DNA from: Leuconostoc pseudomesenteroides KCTC 3652
GTDB taxonomy: Bacteria > Bacillota > Bacilli > Lactobacillales > Lactobacillaceae
Direction of reading: 5' to 3'
DNA length: 64,000 nucleotides
NCBI RefSeq assembly: GCF_014634745.1
Contig: NZ_BMBP01000001.1
Span: forward strand, 62,001-126,000
The position numbers were made by a program, and so were the translations under genes. The notes under the pieces are model-generated. The model did not search any database and had not been told where the DNA came from. It saw only the letters and a program-made list of their open reading frames with translations. This document shows positions 46,335 through 53,979 of this stretch, one piece after another. Position 1 is the stretch's first letter; each line of letters opens with the position of its first letter.

Positions 46335-48029
46335 TTACATTTCTTCCGGTGCTTTAACACCCAGCAAGCGCAGACTTTCTGTCAAAACAATTGAAACAGC
46401 TTGAACTAATGCTAGGCGTGCATTAAGTTGATCATCTACTGTTAAAATTTTAGAATTCGCATAATATTTGTTAAACGCTCTTGATAATGTTAATGCGTAT
46501 TTAGCAATAACGCTTGCTTCACGTTGCTGCCACGCTCTTTCGACCGTTTGTGGAAAGTTATTTAACGTCGTCACAATATCCCAAGTGCTATCATCGTTAA
46601 GATTTAAAGTGGTTGGGTCAATCTCAGTATTTGCTTTACGCAAAATAGATTTTGCACGCGCGTTCGTATATTGAACATATGGACCAGTATCTCCCTCAAA
46701 CCGAACAACTTCTTCTAAGTTAAAATCAAAATTGTTTGTACGGTCATTCATCAAATCATGGAAAACAACCGCGCCAGCACCAACTTGTTCCGCAACAAGG
46801 GGTTTATTTTGCAACTCAGGATTTTTCTCTTTAATTTGCTTCAAAGCGAGTTCATGCGCATCATCCAAAACATCTTTCAGCAACACAACGTCGCCTTTAC
46901 GAGTCGACATTTTTTTACCGTTAAAAGTAATCAATCCAAAAGCAATATGTTCCACATCGTCTGCCCAATCAAATCCCATTAACGACAAAACGGCTTTCAT
47001 TTGGACGAAGTGCTCACGTTGCTCGCCACCAACAACATAAAGTGACTTGGCAAAATTGTACGTCTCTTTACGATAGATAGCCGCAGCTAAATCTCGAGTC
47101 ATATACAGCGTTGCCCCGTCGGACCGCTTAATCATAGCAGGGGTCAAATTTGGATTAATGGCTGATAAATCAACAATTTGGGCACCTTGAGATTTGATCA
47201 AAATCTCTTTGTCAGTCAAGATGTCCACTACTTTATCCATCTTATCATTATAAAAGGCTTCCCCGTTAAATGAGTCAAATTCAATATCCAAACGGTCGTA
47301 GATTTGTGTAAATTCTTTCAATGACTCGGCTCTGAACCATTGCCATAATTGATGTGCTTCTTCATCACCATCTTCTAATTTTTTAAACCAAGCACGTCCT
47401 TGATCATTCAAGCTATCATCTTCTTTTGCCTTTTCATGAAATTCAACATAATAGCGCAAGAGCGTAGCGATAGGATCTGCTTTAACTTCTGCTTCTGATC
47501 CCCATGTTTTGTAAGCATAAATTAATTTACCAAACTGTGTTCCCCAGTCCCCGAGATGATTAATTTTTACTGGATTAAAACCATTTTTTTTAGTGATATT
47601 AGCTAACACATTACCGATCACAGTAGACCTTAGATGTCCCATTGACATAGGTTTTGCAATATTTGGACTAGACATATCAATGGTAACATTCGCGCCGTTG
47701 CCATTTGTATTATCACCATAAGCACCTTTCAAGTCAATAATGGTCTTAATTGTCTGATTTGAGGTTGCATATTTATCCAAAAAGAAATTGACATATGGTC
47801 CAGTAGCAACGACTTTTTCAAAACCATTTTGATCAATCTTAGCAACAATATCATTGGCAATTTGTTGTGGTGCCTTGTGTAATGTCTTAGCTAAAGTAAA
47901 AGTTGGAAAGGCGACGTCACCAAGCTCAGATGACTTCGGAGCTTCAAGTTTTTCTACAATTTGCTCGGTTGACAGATCAGTTAAAACTGCGGCTAAAGCC
48001 GCGATGACGGGTTGATTATTTGACATCAT
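46335..48029 (-). CDS. argS: Arginyl-tRNA synthetase
   Basis: Class I synthetase of 564 residues from the tandem ATG pair at 48029/48026 preceded by AAGGA. It has the Add-1 N-terminal domain, the HIGH-like SPNIAKPMSMGHLRST, the KMSK-like KMSTRKG, and a DALR anticodon-binding domain at the C-terminus ending in SLRLLGVKAPEEM. It matches the short Lactobacillales-type ArgRS. No T-box was found upstream (48030-48190). Confidence 0.96.
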   Translation of the reverse strand: MMSNNQPVIAALAAVLTDLSTEQIVEKLEAPKSSELGDVAFPTFTLAKTLHKAPQQIANDIVAKIDQNGFEKVVATGPYVNFFLDKYATSNQTIKTIIDLKGAYGDNTNGNGANVTIDMSSPNIAKPMSMGHLRSTVIGNVLANITKKNGFNPVKINHLGDWGTQFGKLIYAYKTWGSEAEVKADPIATLLRYYVEFHEKAKEDDSLNDQGRAWFKKLEDGDEEAHQLWQWFRAESLKEFTQIYDRLDIEFDSFNGEAFYNDKMDKVVDILTDKEILIKSQGAQIVDLSAINPNLTPAMIKRSDGATLYMTRDLAAAIYRKETYNFAKSLYVVGGEQREHFVQMKAVLSLMGFDWADDVEHIAFGLITFNGKKMSTRKGDVVLLKDVLDDAHELALKQIKEKNPELQNKPLVAEQVGAGAVVFHDLMNDRTNNFDFNLEEVVRFEGDTGPYVQYTNARAKSILRKANTEIDPTTLNLNDDSTWDIVTTLNNFPQTVERAWQQREASVIAKYALTLSRAFNKYYANSKILTVDDQLNARLALVQAVSIVLTESLRLLGVKAPEEM

Positions 48030-48195
48030 ATTATCCTTATTTATTAATAATTTATTGCCTACAATCATGCTTATAGGCACATAATGACACATATTTGTTC
48101 TTGAATTAATAATCTTTCAGCAAGATAGGCCGCACATGCGCATTGTATAGTACTTATATTATACCGTATTCACAGCATTATTTCGCCGAAAAAAT

Positions 48196-48229
48196 AAAAA
48201 AACCATTTCTAGTCATATACAAGAAATGG
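48196..48229 (-). terminator. Terminator after the DUF2187 gene
   Basis: Minus-strand stem CCATTTCT/AGAAATGG, 11-base loop, seven U; about 70 bases beyond the stop. Confidence 0.8.
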
Positions 48230-48298
48230 AAATTCAATCAGAATTGCCTAATGTTTGATAAGCTAGCAAAAACACAAGACATTCGTCACGGCAACGCT

Positions 48299-48565
48299 TT
48301 AAGCCTCTTCTTCAGCTTTCTTTTCTGGTGCTGGAGCGTGTTTAATTACTTCGACTTCATCCATGCGCACCACAGCGCGGTGGTTCATCTCGTTAACAGT
48401 TGGTTGATCAACAGGATCATTTTCAGTGATTTCAACTAATAATGCGTTATCATAAATCTTTTCAACTTGACCGGTAAATGGTTTTTCCAAATTCCCATAA
48501 GCTGGTGCCAGTAAGACATCCCCAATATTAAAACCAGAAGTATTTTCTGCAACTTCTTCTACCAT
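48299..48565 (-). CDS. DUF2187 (KOW-like) family protein
   Basis: A small 88-residue protein: ATG 48565 follows GGAGG. The core FNIGDVLLAPAYGNLEKPFTG then QVEKIYDNALLVEI is a KOW-type beta-barrel repeat typical of DUF2187/YkvS, and the C-terminus is a charged Ala/Glu/Lys tail. KOW folds often bind RNA or ribosomes; no function is known. It lies 53 bases downstream of coaBC and has a terminator after it. Confidence 0.8.
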   Translation of the reverse strand: MVEEVAENTSGFNIGDVLLAPAYGNLEKPFTGQVEKIYDNALLVEITENDPVDQPTVNEMNHRAVVRMDEVEVIKHAPAPEKKAEEEA

Positions 48566-48618
48566 ATTGACCTCCATAAAACGTTATTTAACAGTTTATT
48601 TTAGCACATCCAGCCTTA

Positions 48619-49821
48619 TTATGCGAATGTTTGTCCTATCCGATTCATGATTAAACGGGCAATTTCAATTTTTGGTAATAGCATTGTCGTTTCAGGTTTT
48701 TGGTCTGGCACCAATATTGTAATGGCGTTGTCATCTGAATTAAATCCAACATCACTACGACTCACATCATTTGCAATGAGCATATCTGCTTGTTTGGTCT
48801 TTAATTTTTTTTGCGCATAGGCCATTAAATTATTCGTTTCCGCAGCAAAACCTACTACGAATTGATTACTTGTTTTTGAATGACCAATTTCTGACAAAAT
48901 ATCAACATTTTGAACTAACGATAAATTCAACCCCTCTGATCCTTCTTTTTTGATTTTTTGGCTCGCTTCATTAGCAGGTCGATAATCAGAAACCGCGGCT
49001 GCACTAATGAAAATATCGGCGGTTACAAACAAGGATTGCACTTGTTGATACATCTCTGCAGCTGTACTGACATAAACTACGTCCACACCATATATTTGTG
49101 GCGCTTTTTGAGTTGAAATTAAAGTGACCTTTGCCCCAGCCTCAACGGCTGCTTGCGCCAGAGCAAATCCCATTTTACCACTGGATCGATTAGTAATGTA
49201 GCGGACAGGGTCAATTGATTCTTTGGTCCCACCAGCCGTAATAATGACCTTTTTATTTAGCAGTTTTGCCTTACGTGCTCGTAATCGAATCGCTGTTTGT
49301 GACAGTATTTCAATCGGTTCTGGTAAACGTCCTTTGGCCTCATAACCTTCTGCTAGAAAGCCAATCTCTGGAGAAATGATAAGCCAACCATCTTGCTCAA
49401 GTCCTTTTATATTGCGCTGAACAGCAGGATTATTTAACATCACATCATTCATAGCCGGTGCAATAATCTTGTCAGCGTCAGACGCCATAATTGTCGCGGT
49501 AACAGCGTCATCAGCAATGCCATTAGCAATTTTACCAATTAAATTTGCCGTCGCAGGCACAACAAAAATTTGATCCGCCCATTGTGCCCATTCAATGTGT
49601 AATACTGTTGCATCTTGTTGAGCAAAAAGATCTGTTAAAACGTCATTTTGCGACAAAACAGATAGTGTCTTAGCGGTGATAAATTCTTGTGCAGAACTGG
49701 TCATTGCCACACGCACATGTGCACCAAATTTAATCAACTCGCGAACTAAAATAGCAGATTTATAAGCCGCCACGCTACCTGAGACCACCACTAATATGTT
49801 TTTTTGATTATAATCATTCAT
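48619..49821 (-). CDS. coaBC: Bifunctional phosphopantothenoylcysteine decarboxylase/synthetase with unusual clamp residue
   Basis: Second and third steps from phosphopantothenate to coenzyme A. The 400 residues have the FMN decarboxylase domain (VSGSVAAYKS, active-site His75 in LHIEWAQWAD, APAMN near 121-125) and the synthetase domain (ITAGGTKESIDPVRYITNRSSGKMG, AAAVSDYRP). In the substrate clamp, where E. coli has Cys158 in an ACG motif, this protein has Glu158 (LAEGYEAKGR). Fused as in most bacteria. The change could alter the reduction step of decarboxylation, or be normal in this lineage. Confidence 0.94.
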   Translation of the reverse strand: MNDYNQKNILVVVSGSVAAYKSAILVRELIKFGAHVRVAMTSSAQEFITAKTLSVLSQNDVLTDLFAQQDATVLHIEWAQWADQIFVVPATANLIGKIANGIADDAVTATIMASDADKIIAPAMNDVMLNNPAVQRNIKGLEQDGWLIISPEIGFLAEGYEAKGRLPEPIEILSQTAIRLRARKAKLLNKKVIITAGGTKESIDPVRYITNRSSGKMGFALAQAAVEAGAKVTLISTQKAPQIYGVDVVYVSTAAEMYQQVQSLFVTADIFISAAAVSDYRPANEASQKIKKEGSEGLNLSLVQNVDILSEIGHSKTSNQFVVGFAAETNNLMAYAQKKLKTKQADMLIANDVSRSDVGFNSDDNAITILVPDQKPETTMLLPKIEIARLIMNRIGQTFA

Positions 49822-49868
49822 GCCCTACATTATATCATGAACAGTCTTTCTCGTTACAAATATCAATT

Positions 49869-50489
49869 TTATTGATGATGACCTAACCAAATAGCATAAA
49901 TAGTTGGCACTACGATAATCAGCACCATTGACAGAATGAATCCTATTACTGCAATAGTATTGCCGATTATTCCAGTAATAATCAATATACACCCAGCAAA
50001 TACCATTACAAACCCACCTATTCGGTTCGTTTTCTGCCAATTTTCACTATTATGTAACGTTTCTGGCAAACGAATTCCGACCATATAATTTGGCGTCGTT
50101 TTAGGCAAGTAATTACCCAAAACAATAAACAAAAGACCAATTACTGGTAAAATGACAGAACCTATATTGATGTGATAATTTAGCGCGTACATAAAAGTCA
50201 CAATTTGAACGACATTTAAAAGTAAAGGCAAACTCCAAATAATGACAGTAAATACCTTTTGATTATCACTACCTTTATGCTTCATTGACCTAATAATAAC
50301 GTAATTCACAACAATTATTAGCACTGGTAATCCAATCACAGCAATTAGCTTTGGTGCATACTGATCTGGCTGTCCATTGATGCCAAAATGGATTGGTAAT
50401 TGTTGCGGTAAATATTGCCATAACAGACCGCCATAGACAATGGGTAATAAACTAATTAAATTAGGCAACAATATCTTGCTATTTTTCAT
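49869..50489 (-). CDS. sdpI: SdpI family membrane protein (DUF1648)
   Basis: The 206 residues have about six membrane helices. The N-terminal part has the DUF1648 signature YLPQQLPIHFGINGQPDQYAPK; the C-terminal part NYMVGIRLPETLHNSENWQKTNRIGG is the SdpI motif. In B. subtilis SdpI gives immunity to the SdpC toxin and signals through SdpR. Here it overlaps an SdpR-like repressor by 11 bases, but sdpABC-like toxin genes are absent from the window, so this is an orphan immunity/signalling pair. Confidence 0.88.
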   Translation of the reverse strand: MKNSKILLPNLISLLPIVYGGLLWQYLPQQLPIHFGINGQPDQYAPKLIAVIGLPVLIIVVNYVIIRSMKHKGSDNQKVFTVIIWSLPLLLNVVQIVTFMYALNYHINIGSVILPVIGLLFIVLGNYLPKTTPNYMVGIRLPETLHNSENWQKTNRIGGFVMVFAGCILIITGIIGNTIAVIGFILSMVLIIVVPTIYAIWLGHHQ

Positions 50490-50745
50490 TTGTAAATCCT
50501 TTCAGCCACAGCGTGGCTTCTTCAAATACCGATAAATTCAATTCATAATAAATATAATTTTTGTACTTTTGTTCCCGAATCAGGTCCGCATGTTTCAGCA
50601 AAGATAAATGTGCTGAAATTGTTGCCTGACTCAATTCGAAATGTTGCGCGATATCGCCTGCTGGCTGGGCACCAGTTTTTAGCATCATTAAAATTTCTCG
50701 CCGAACTGGATTAGATAAAGCTTTCATCGTTTCCTGTAATGCCAT
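50479..50745 (-). CDS. sdpR: ArsR-family autorepressor (SdpR type)
   Basis: An 88-residue winged helix: MKALSNPVRREILMMLKTGAQPAGDIAQHFELSQATISAHLSLLK (residues 7-51, split here as a description of the HTH) followed by the beta-wing KYKNYIYYELN. No metal-binding cysteines, unlike arsenic or zinc sensors. GGAGT-like site upstream. It presumably represses its own operon and is relieved when SdpI captures it, by analogy with B. subtilis. Confidence 0.9.
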   Translation of the reverse strand: MALQETMKALSNPVRREILMMLKTGAQPAGDIAQHFELSQATISAHLSLLKHADLIREQKYKNYIYYELNLSVFEEATLWLKGFTNEK

Positions 50746-50816
50746 ATCAACTCCTGTTAATGTTTTAACTTAATTATATCATCTATTTAGGATTTTAACG
50801 AAATAGGTTTTAAAAT

Positions 50817-50840
50817 AAAAACCGTGTTACCACGATTTTT
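50817..50840 (-). terminator. Terminator after the LURP-one gene
   Basis: 10-bp stem AAAAATCGTG/CACGGTTTTT with one G-U pair and a 4-base loop, then UAUUUU. Confidence 0.8.
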
Positions 50841-50841
50841 A

Positions 50842-51342
50842 TTAGTTTGCCGAACTCACTGAGCTCGCCCGCTCTTGTGCTTTCACATAATCAATTGCAA
50901 CAACCAAAGCAATCACAAGTGTTTCATACTGTTCATCTTCAATATTGATGTCATATGTGCTCGACATTGCCAACCACCGTTGATCAACTCGTCCAATCTC
51001 AAATCCATCTTTTTGAATAGCAAAATTCATGTCCCAAAAATTACCCGTTACAGTAATACCTAATCCAGCAATATCATATTTGGGTTTTAAAATACTAAAG
51101 CGTTTAGCAATTTCTATGCTTTCGGGAAATCCATTAATTTCAAGAGAAAATTTGGGCAACAACTGCCAAACACGATGTGTTAACCGCGCAATGATTTGAT
51201 TTTGTTTGTCATAAATTTCAAAATACTTTGGGATTCGCCAAAAGCTACCGGCCACAGTGTACTCAATCTGATCATGCTCATTCATAATTGAAAATTCACC
51301 TTTGAGCGAAAATAGTTTTTGTTGCATCAATAAGTGTTTCAT
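50842..51342 (-). CDS. LURP-one-related (YxjI/Tubby-like) protein
   Basis: A 166-residue beta-rich protein of the LURP-one-related/YxjI group: MKHLLMQQKLFSLKGEFSI, then YTVAGSFWRIPKYFEIYDKQ and repeated beta-strand pairs (ITVTGNFWDMNFAI), matching a Tubby-like 12-strand barrel. The family is thought to bind membrane lipids or act as scaffold. It overlaps the SPFH gene by four bases and is followed by a terminator, forming a two-gene unit. Confidence 0.85.
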   Translation of the reverse strand: MKHLLMQQKLFSLKGEFSIMNEHDQIEYTVAGSFWRIPKYFEIYDKQNQIIARLTHRVWQLLPKFSLEINGFPESIEIAKRFSILKPKYDIAGLGITVTGNFWDMNFAIQKDGFEIGRVDQRWLAMSSTYDINIEDEQYETLVIALVVAIDYVKAQERASSVSSAN

Positions 51343-52154
51343 TTTAGACCTTTGCCTAATAGTTTGCCAGCAACTGGTAATTTACCAAGGGAATCAATTT
51401 CTTTGCCATCGACAACGACTAGGTTAGCTGATGATTGTGCCAAGGTTGAAAAGGCATTGATTGATTGGTTTTGGAAATACTTGTCATCGGCGCCAGCCAA
51501 ACCAGCTTGCACTGTGTCAATTCGATATCGCTCGGCTTCAGCACGCGTCTTTGTGGCATCAGCTTCAGCCTTCGCTGTTGCCATTAAAGCATCATTTTTG
51601 GCTTTTGTTGTCAATTCTATTGAACGTGCCTCACCTTCAGCTTTTGCAATTGTAGCTACACGCTCACGATCAGCAGTCAGCTGCTTGTCCATGGCCTCTT
51701 GAATCGAAACTGATGGTCGTAGTTCATCAATGTTGATACGATCAACATTGATGCCATAAGTATTAGTTAAATCACCAATTGCATCGGCCAGCTGTACATT
51801 GATTTTGGTAGTTGAGCCCAGCGCTTCATTTAATTCCATACGACCAATGATATCACGCAGATGGCCTCGAACCAATTGCGCCATCGATTCAACTGAATCA
51901 GTGTTTTCATACATGTATTTGACCGCATTGGTAACGTGGTAGTTTAATGTCACACTCGCCTTAATATCAGCATTATCAGCCGTAATAACCGAATAATCTG
52001 GTAAACGTAATGGTCGCATTGCTAAGCTCACATTGCGAATTGTTTGCAAAAATGGAATGTAAAAATGCAAACCAGCTTCTTTACGAGACTTGTATTTTCC
52101 CAATGTTTCAACTAATCCTGCATTGTTTTGCGGTACGATTCTAAAAAATAACAT
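51339..52154 (-). CDS. SPFH/Band 7 (stomatin-like) protein without a membrane helix
   Basis: The 271 residues begin directly with the SPFH domain (MLFFRIVPQNNAGLVETLGKY, LRPLRLPDYSVITADNADIKASVTLNYHV-type strands) and lack the N-terminal transmembrane helix that stomatin and prohibitin proteins normally carry. A coiled-coil-prone Ala/Glu/Lys stretch follows (about residues 170-210). GGAG precedes the ATG. Translationally coupled to the LURP-one protein, which may provide membrane contact. Function in bacteria is generally membrane microdomain organisation. Confidence 0.88.
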   Translation of the reverse strand: MLFFRIVPQNNAGLVETLGKYKSRKEAGLHFYIPFLQTIRNVSLAMRPLRLPDYSVITADNADIKASVTLNYHVTNAVKYMYENTDSVESMAQLVRGHLRDIIGRMELNEALGSTTKINVQLADAIGDLTNTYGINVDRINIDELRPSVSIQEAMDKQLTADRERVATIAKAEGEARSIELTTKAKNDALMATAKAEADATKTRAEAERYRIDTVQAGLAGADDKYFQNQSINAFSTLAQSSANLVVVDGKEIDSLGKLPVAGKLLGKGLK

Positions 52155-52259
52155 TTTGTTTCTCCCTATCTACTCTCTTGGCTGTCGTGCGTTGTGTTAA
52201 AAAACACACTGCACAGTCAACCCCCATTTTAACGTTGTTCACATCAGTACTGGCAACAG

Positions 52260-52613
52260 CTAGTGAAGCTCAGCAACTAATTCACGTAAAGTCAAAATAT
52301 TGCCATTAGCCTCTAAAATAACGTAATTAGCATCATATCTCGCCGCCGAAGCATTATCTATCAAATAACGATAATAAATGCCTGACACTTTAACCAGCCG
52401 GTTGTCCAAATCAAAATCATGTCCTGAAATCACATGCCCTACAAACTGCCGATCTTCAAAAGATTTAGGCTTAACACCATCTTCTAAAATCTTGGTCAAA
52501 TAATTATTTAGTGATCGGCCTTCTAGTTTCGCTTTTTCAGCCAAAACCTGATGTAACTCTGGATCAATACGCAATGGAATATTTCCTGATTTAGTTGTTT
52601 TTTCTTTTGCCAT
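52260..52613 (-). CDS. Ribbon-helix-helix protein resembling HicB antitoxins, no partner seen
   Basis: A 117-residue protein. Residues 9-47 form an Arc/HicB-type ribbon-helix-helix (SGNIPLRIDPELHQVLAEK, EGRSLNNYLTKILEDG). The C-terminal 65 residues (VGHVISGHDFDLDNRLVKVSG and onwards) look like a small beta domain that I do not recognise. HicA-like toxin genes are absent on both sides, so a toxin-antitoxin role is unproven; a stand-alone DNA-binding regulator is as likely. Confidence 0.7.
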   Translation of the reverse strand: MAKEKTTKSGNIPLRIDPELHQVLAEKAKLEGRSLNNYLTKILEDGVKPKSFEDRQFVGHVISGHDFDLDNRLVKVSGIYYRYLIDNASAARYDANYVILEANGNILTLRELVAELH

Positions 52614-52802
52614 ATCTTTATGATATCACATTTAAATCAAAATGGCTAGCATCAGTGAATAAAATCACAAAATTAGTCTTAATTTTCGTTAAATATTGGT
52701 CTTGGATAATAGTGTCACATCACCCCTGCTAACTTTGTTATCAGGGGTTTGTCTATGTCTTGGTATACTTTTTCTTATATTTATTATTTACGTTTAAAAG
52801 TC

Positions 52803-52833
52803 AAAAAAAAAAAAACGGCTACAAGCCGTTTTT
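52803..52833 (-). terminator. Terminator after csbD
   Basis: 10-bp stem AAAAACGGCT/AGCCGTTTTT with a 3-base loop and a run of 12 or more U. Confidence 0.9.
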
Positions 52834-52839
52834 GAATCA

Positions 52840-53067
52840 TTACTTTTTAAGATTATCAATACCGTCTTTTACTGCGTCAACAGCGTCTTCGGTTTTGTCT
52901 TTTACAGCATCTGCTGCATCAACAAACTTATCTTTGGCTTTACCAAAGAGGTTTTGTACTTTTCCTTCTGCTTCGCGACCTTTGTCACCGGTAACCTTGC
53001 CTTCAACTTCTTTTGCTTTACCAGCAACCTTGTCCTTAGCATTATCAAACTTTTCTTCAACTGACAT
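52840..53067 (-). CDS. csbD: CsbD family stress protein
   Basis: A 75-residue, highly charged, cysteine-free protein: [28 protein letters not shown] is the CsbD signature, followed by an extended helical [22 protein letters not shown] region. CsbD is a general-stress protein in Bacillus; molecular function unknown. AAGGAG site 8 bases upstream. Own promoter at 53107-53135 and own terminator. Confidence 0.9.
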   Translation of the reverse strand: MSVEEKFDNAKDKVAGKAKEVEGKVTGDKGREAEGKVQNLFGKAKDKFVDAADAVKDKTEDAVDAVKDGIDNLKK

Positions 53068-53106
53068 AAGATGATCTCCTTGAGGTTTATTTGATGTTAC
53101 AATTAC

Positions 53107-53135
53107 ATTTTACCGTAAGTGTCCTAAATTGTAAA
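53107..53135 (-). promoter_or_regulatory. Promoter of csbD
   Basis: TTTACA (53135-53130) and TAAAAT (53112-53107) with a 17-base spacer: sigma-A type, not the Bacillus sigma-B type that drives csbD there. Confidence 0.7.
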
Positions 53136-53199
53136 CGATTTCACCTTGAATAAATTACTTTCGTTATATTGAGATGCATCAATATTTTTCAAATCGTAC

Positions 53200-53352
53200 A
53201 AAAAAAACGGTTCGTTGTAATCGCTTACAACGAACCTATTATGTCTTCTTTCAGGGAGAAATTGACATTTTAACCAGCAGCGCAGATTATAATACAGGAC
53301 GGTAGGATATAATACTGCTGGTCGATAACAATGTATACTAACACATTGCTCT
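53200..53352 (-). ncRNA. Candidate structured small RNA (about 150 nt)
   Basis: A promoter TTGACG (53387-53382) with TGATAG (53364-53359, 17-base spacer) predicts a start near 53352. The RNA would fold into CAATGT/ACATTG, then CCAGCAG/CTGCTGG enclosing ATTATA/TATAAT. It ends in a perfect 12-bp terminator GGTTCGTTGTAA/TTACAACGAACC (53236-53209) with eight U. It is bounded by another terminator upstream (53418-53464) and the csbD promoter downstream, so it looks like an independent unit. An open frame runs across it (53417-53124) but also through the terminator stem, which argues against coding. Confidence 0.6.
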
Positions 53353-53417
53353 TTCATTCTATCAACCTTTTGTATATAAGACGTCAATATTTTGTTTTGA
53401 TTCTGCAAAGAAAGCAT

Positions 53418-53464
53418 AAAAAAACCTAACAGGGAAGATAATGGACGTTAAAAAACCTGTTAGG
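53418..53464 (-). terminator. Terminator upstream of the candidate sRNA
   Basis: Perfect 9-bp stem CCTAACAGG/CCTGTTAGG with a 22-base loop and seven U. A third CCTAACA copy lies just upstream (near 53537-53543) and could compete for the 3' arm. Confidence 0.75.
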
Positions 53465-53618
53465 CTGGCAATGCTTGGTAACATTACTTTTTTAGTATAT
53501 AACACAACATCATATTAGGATTAAAATATGTTAGGTTTCCTACTATGATTTCTATTTTTCAACCAACATTCCATAGCTAATATTTTTTTATAAAAAGCCC
53601 TACACGACTAAATATTAT

Positions 53619-53777
53619 CTACTTAATTAGTTTTTCCATCAAGGTACTTCCAATTAACACAGTAATTAAGACTATAAATATTGATTTACCTAAATCAAGG
53701 CTTAACCATTCTGTCGCAAGTAGTGTGACTGCTGTTAAGATTCCCACATAAATTCCGATGATATGTTTTCGTTTCAT
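53619..53777 (-). CDS. Small hypothetical membrane protein (52 aa)
   Basis: Not recognised. ATG 53777 is preceded by GGAGGG, a strong ribosome site, and by TATAAT about 35 bases upstream. The 52 residues begin MKRKHIIG and form two hydrophobic helices (about 6-25 and 32-47) with a charged end (MEKLIK). The basic N-terminus predicts both ends inside. Below normal ORF-calling length. Small size and a strong site make it credible; its job is unknown. Confidence 0.7.
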   Translation of the reverse strand: MKRKHIIGIYVGILTAVTLLATEWLSLDLGKSIFIVLITVLIGSTLMEKLIK

Positions 53778-53915
53778 TTCAACCCTCCAATAGCAGTAAT
53801 TATACTACTAAGAATACGTTAGATCGATTAAAAATTTGGAAAGAAAAGAACACAAAGAGGACGAAATAACGTTGGACTTTTTATCCGCAAGTCCCTCAAA
53901 ATGTCCCCAGAAAGC

Positions 53916-53948
53916 AAAAAACAACGTCTAAATTAGACGTTGTTTTTT
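53916..53948. terminator. Bidirectional terminator after trmB
   Basis: Almost perfect 16-bp palindrome AAAAAACAACGTCTAA and its complement, U-runs on both strands. The 53780-53915 stretch next to it holds a second small hairpin (GGGACTT/AAAGTCC) and no recognisable gene. Confidence 0.88.
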
Positions 53949-53979
53949 GTTGATATAAAACGCTGTAACCCTTGTTGCT

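Noticed and set aside
48030-48190. T-box or ARG operator upstream of argS
   Set aside because: No T-box motif, terminator or clear ARG-box pair was found.
53124-53417. 97-codon open frame on the minus strand, with an AAAGG-like site before an internal ATG
   Set aside because: It reads through the 12-bp terminator stem and U-run at 53236-53200 and has no protein-like composition; a structured RNA explains the region better.
53780-53960. Possible remnant of a mobile element near trmB
   Set aside because: The short coding-like stretch before the terminator is too brief to assign and has no repeats; I see nothing definite.
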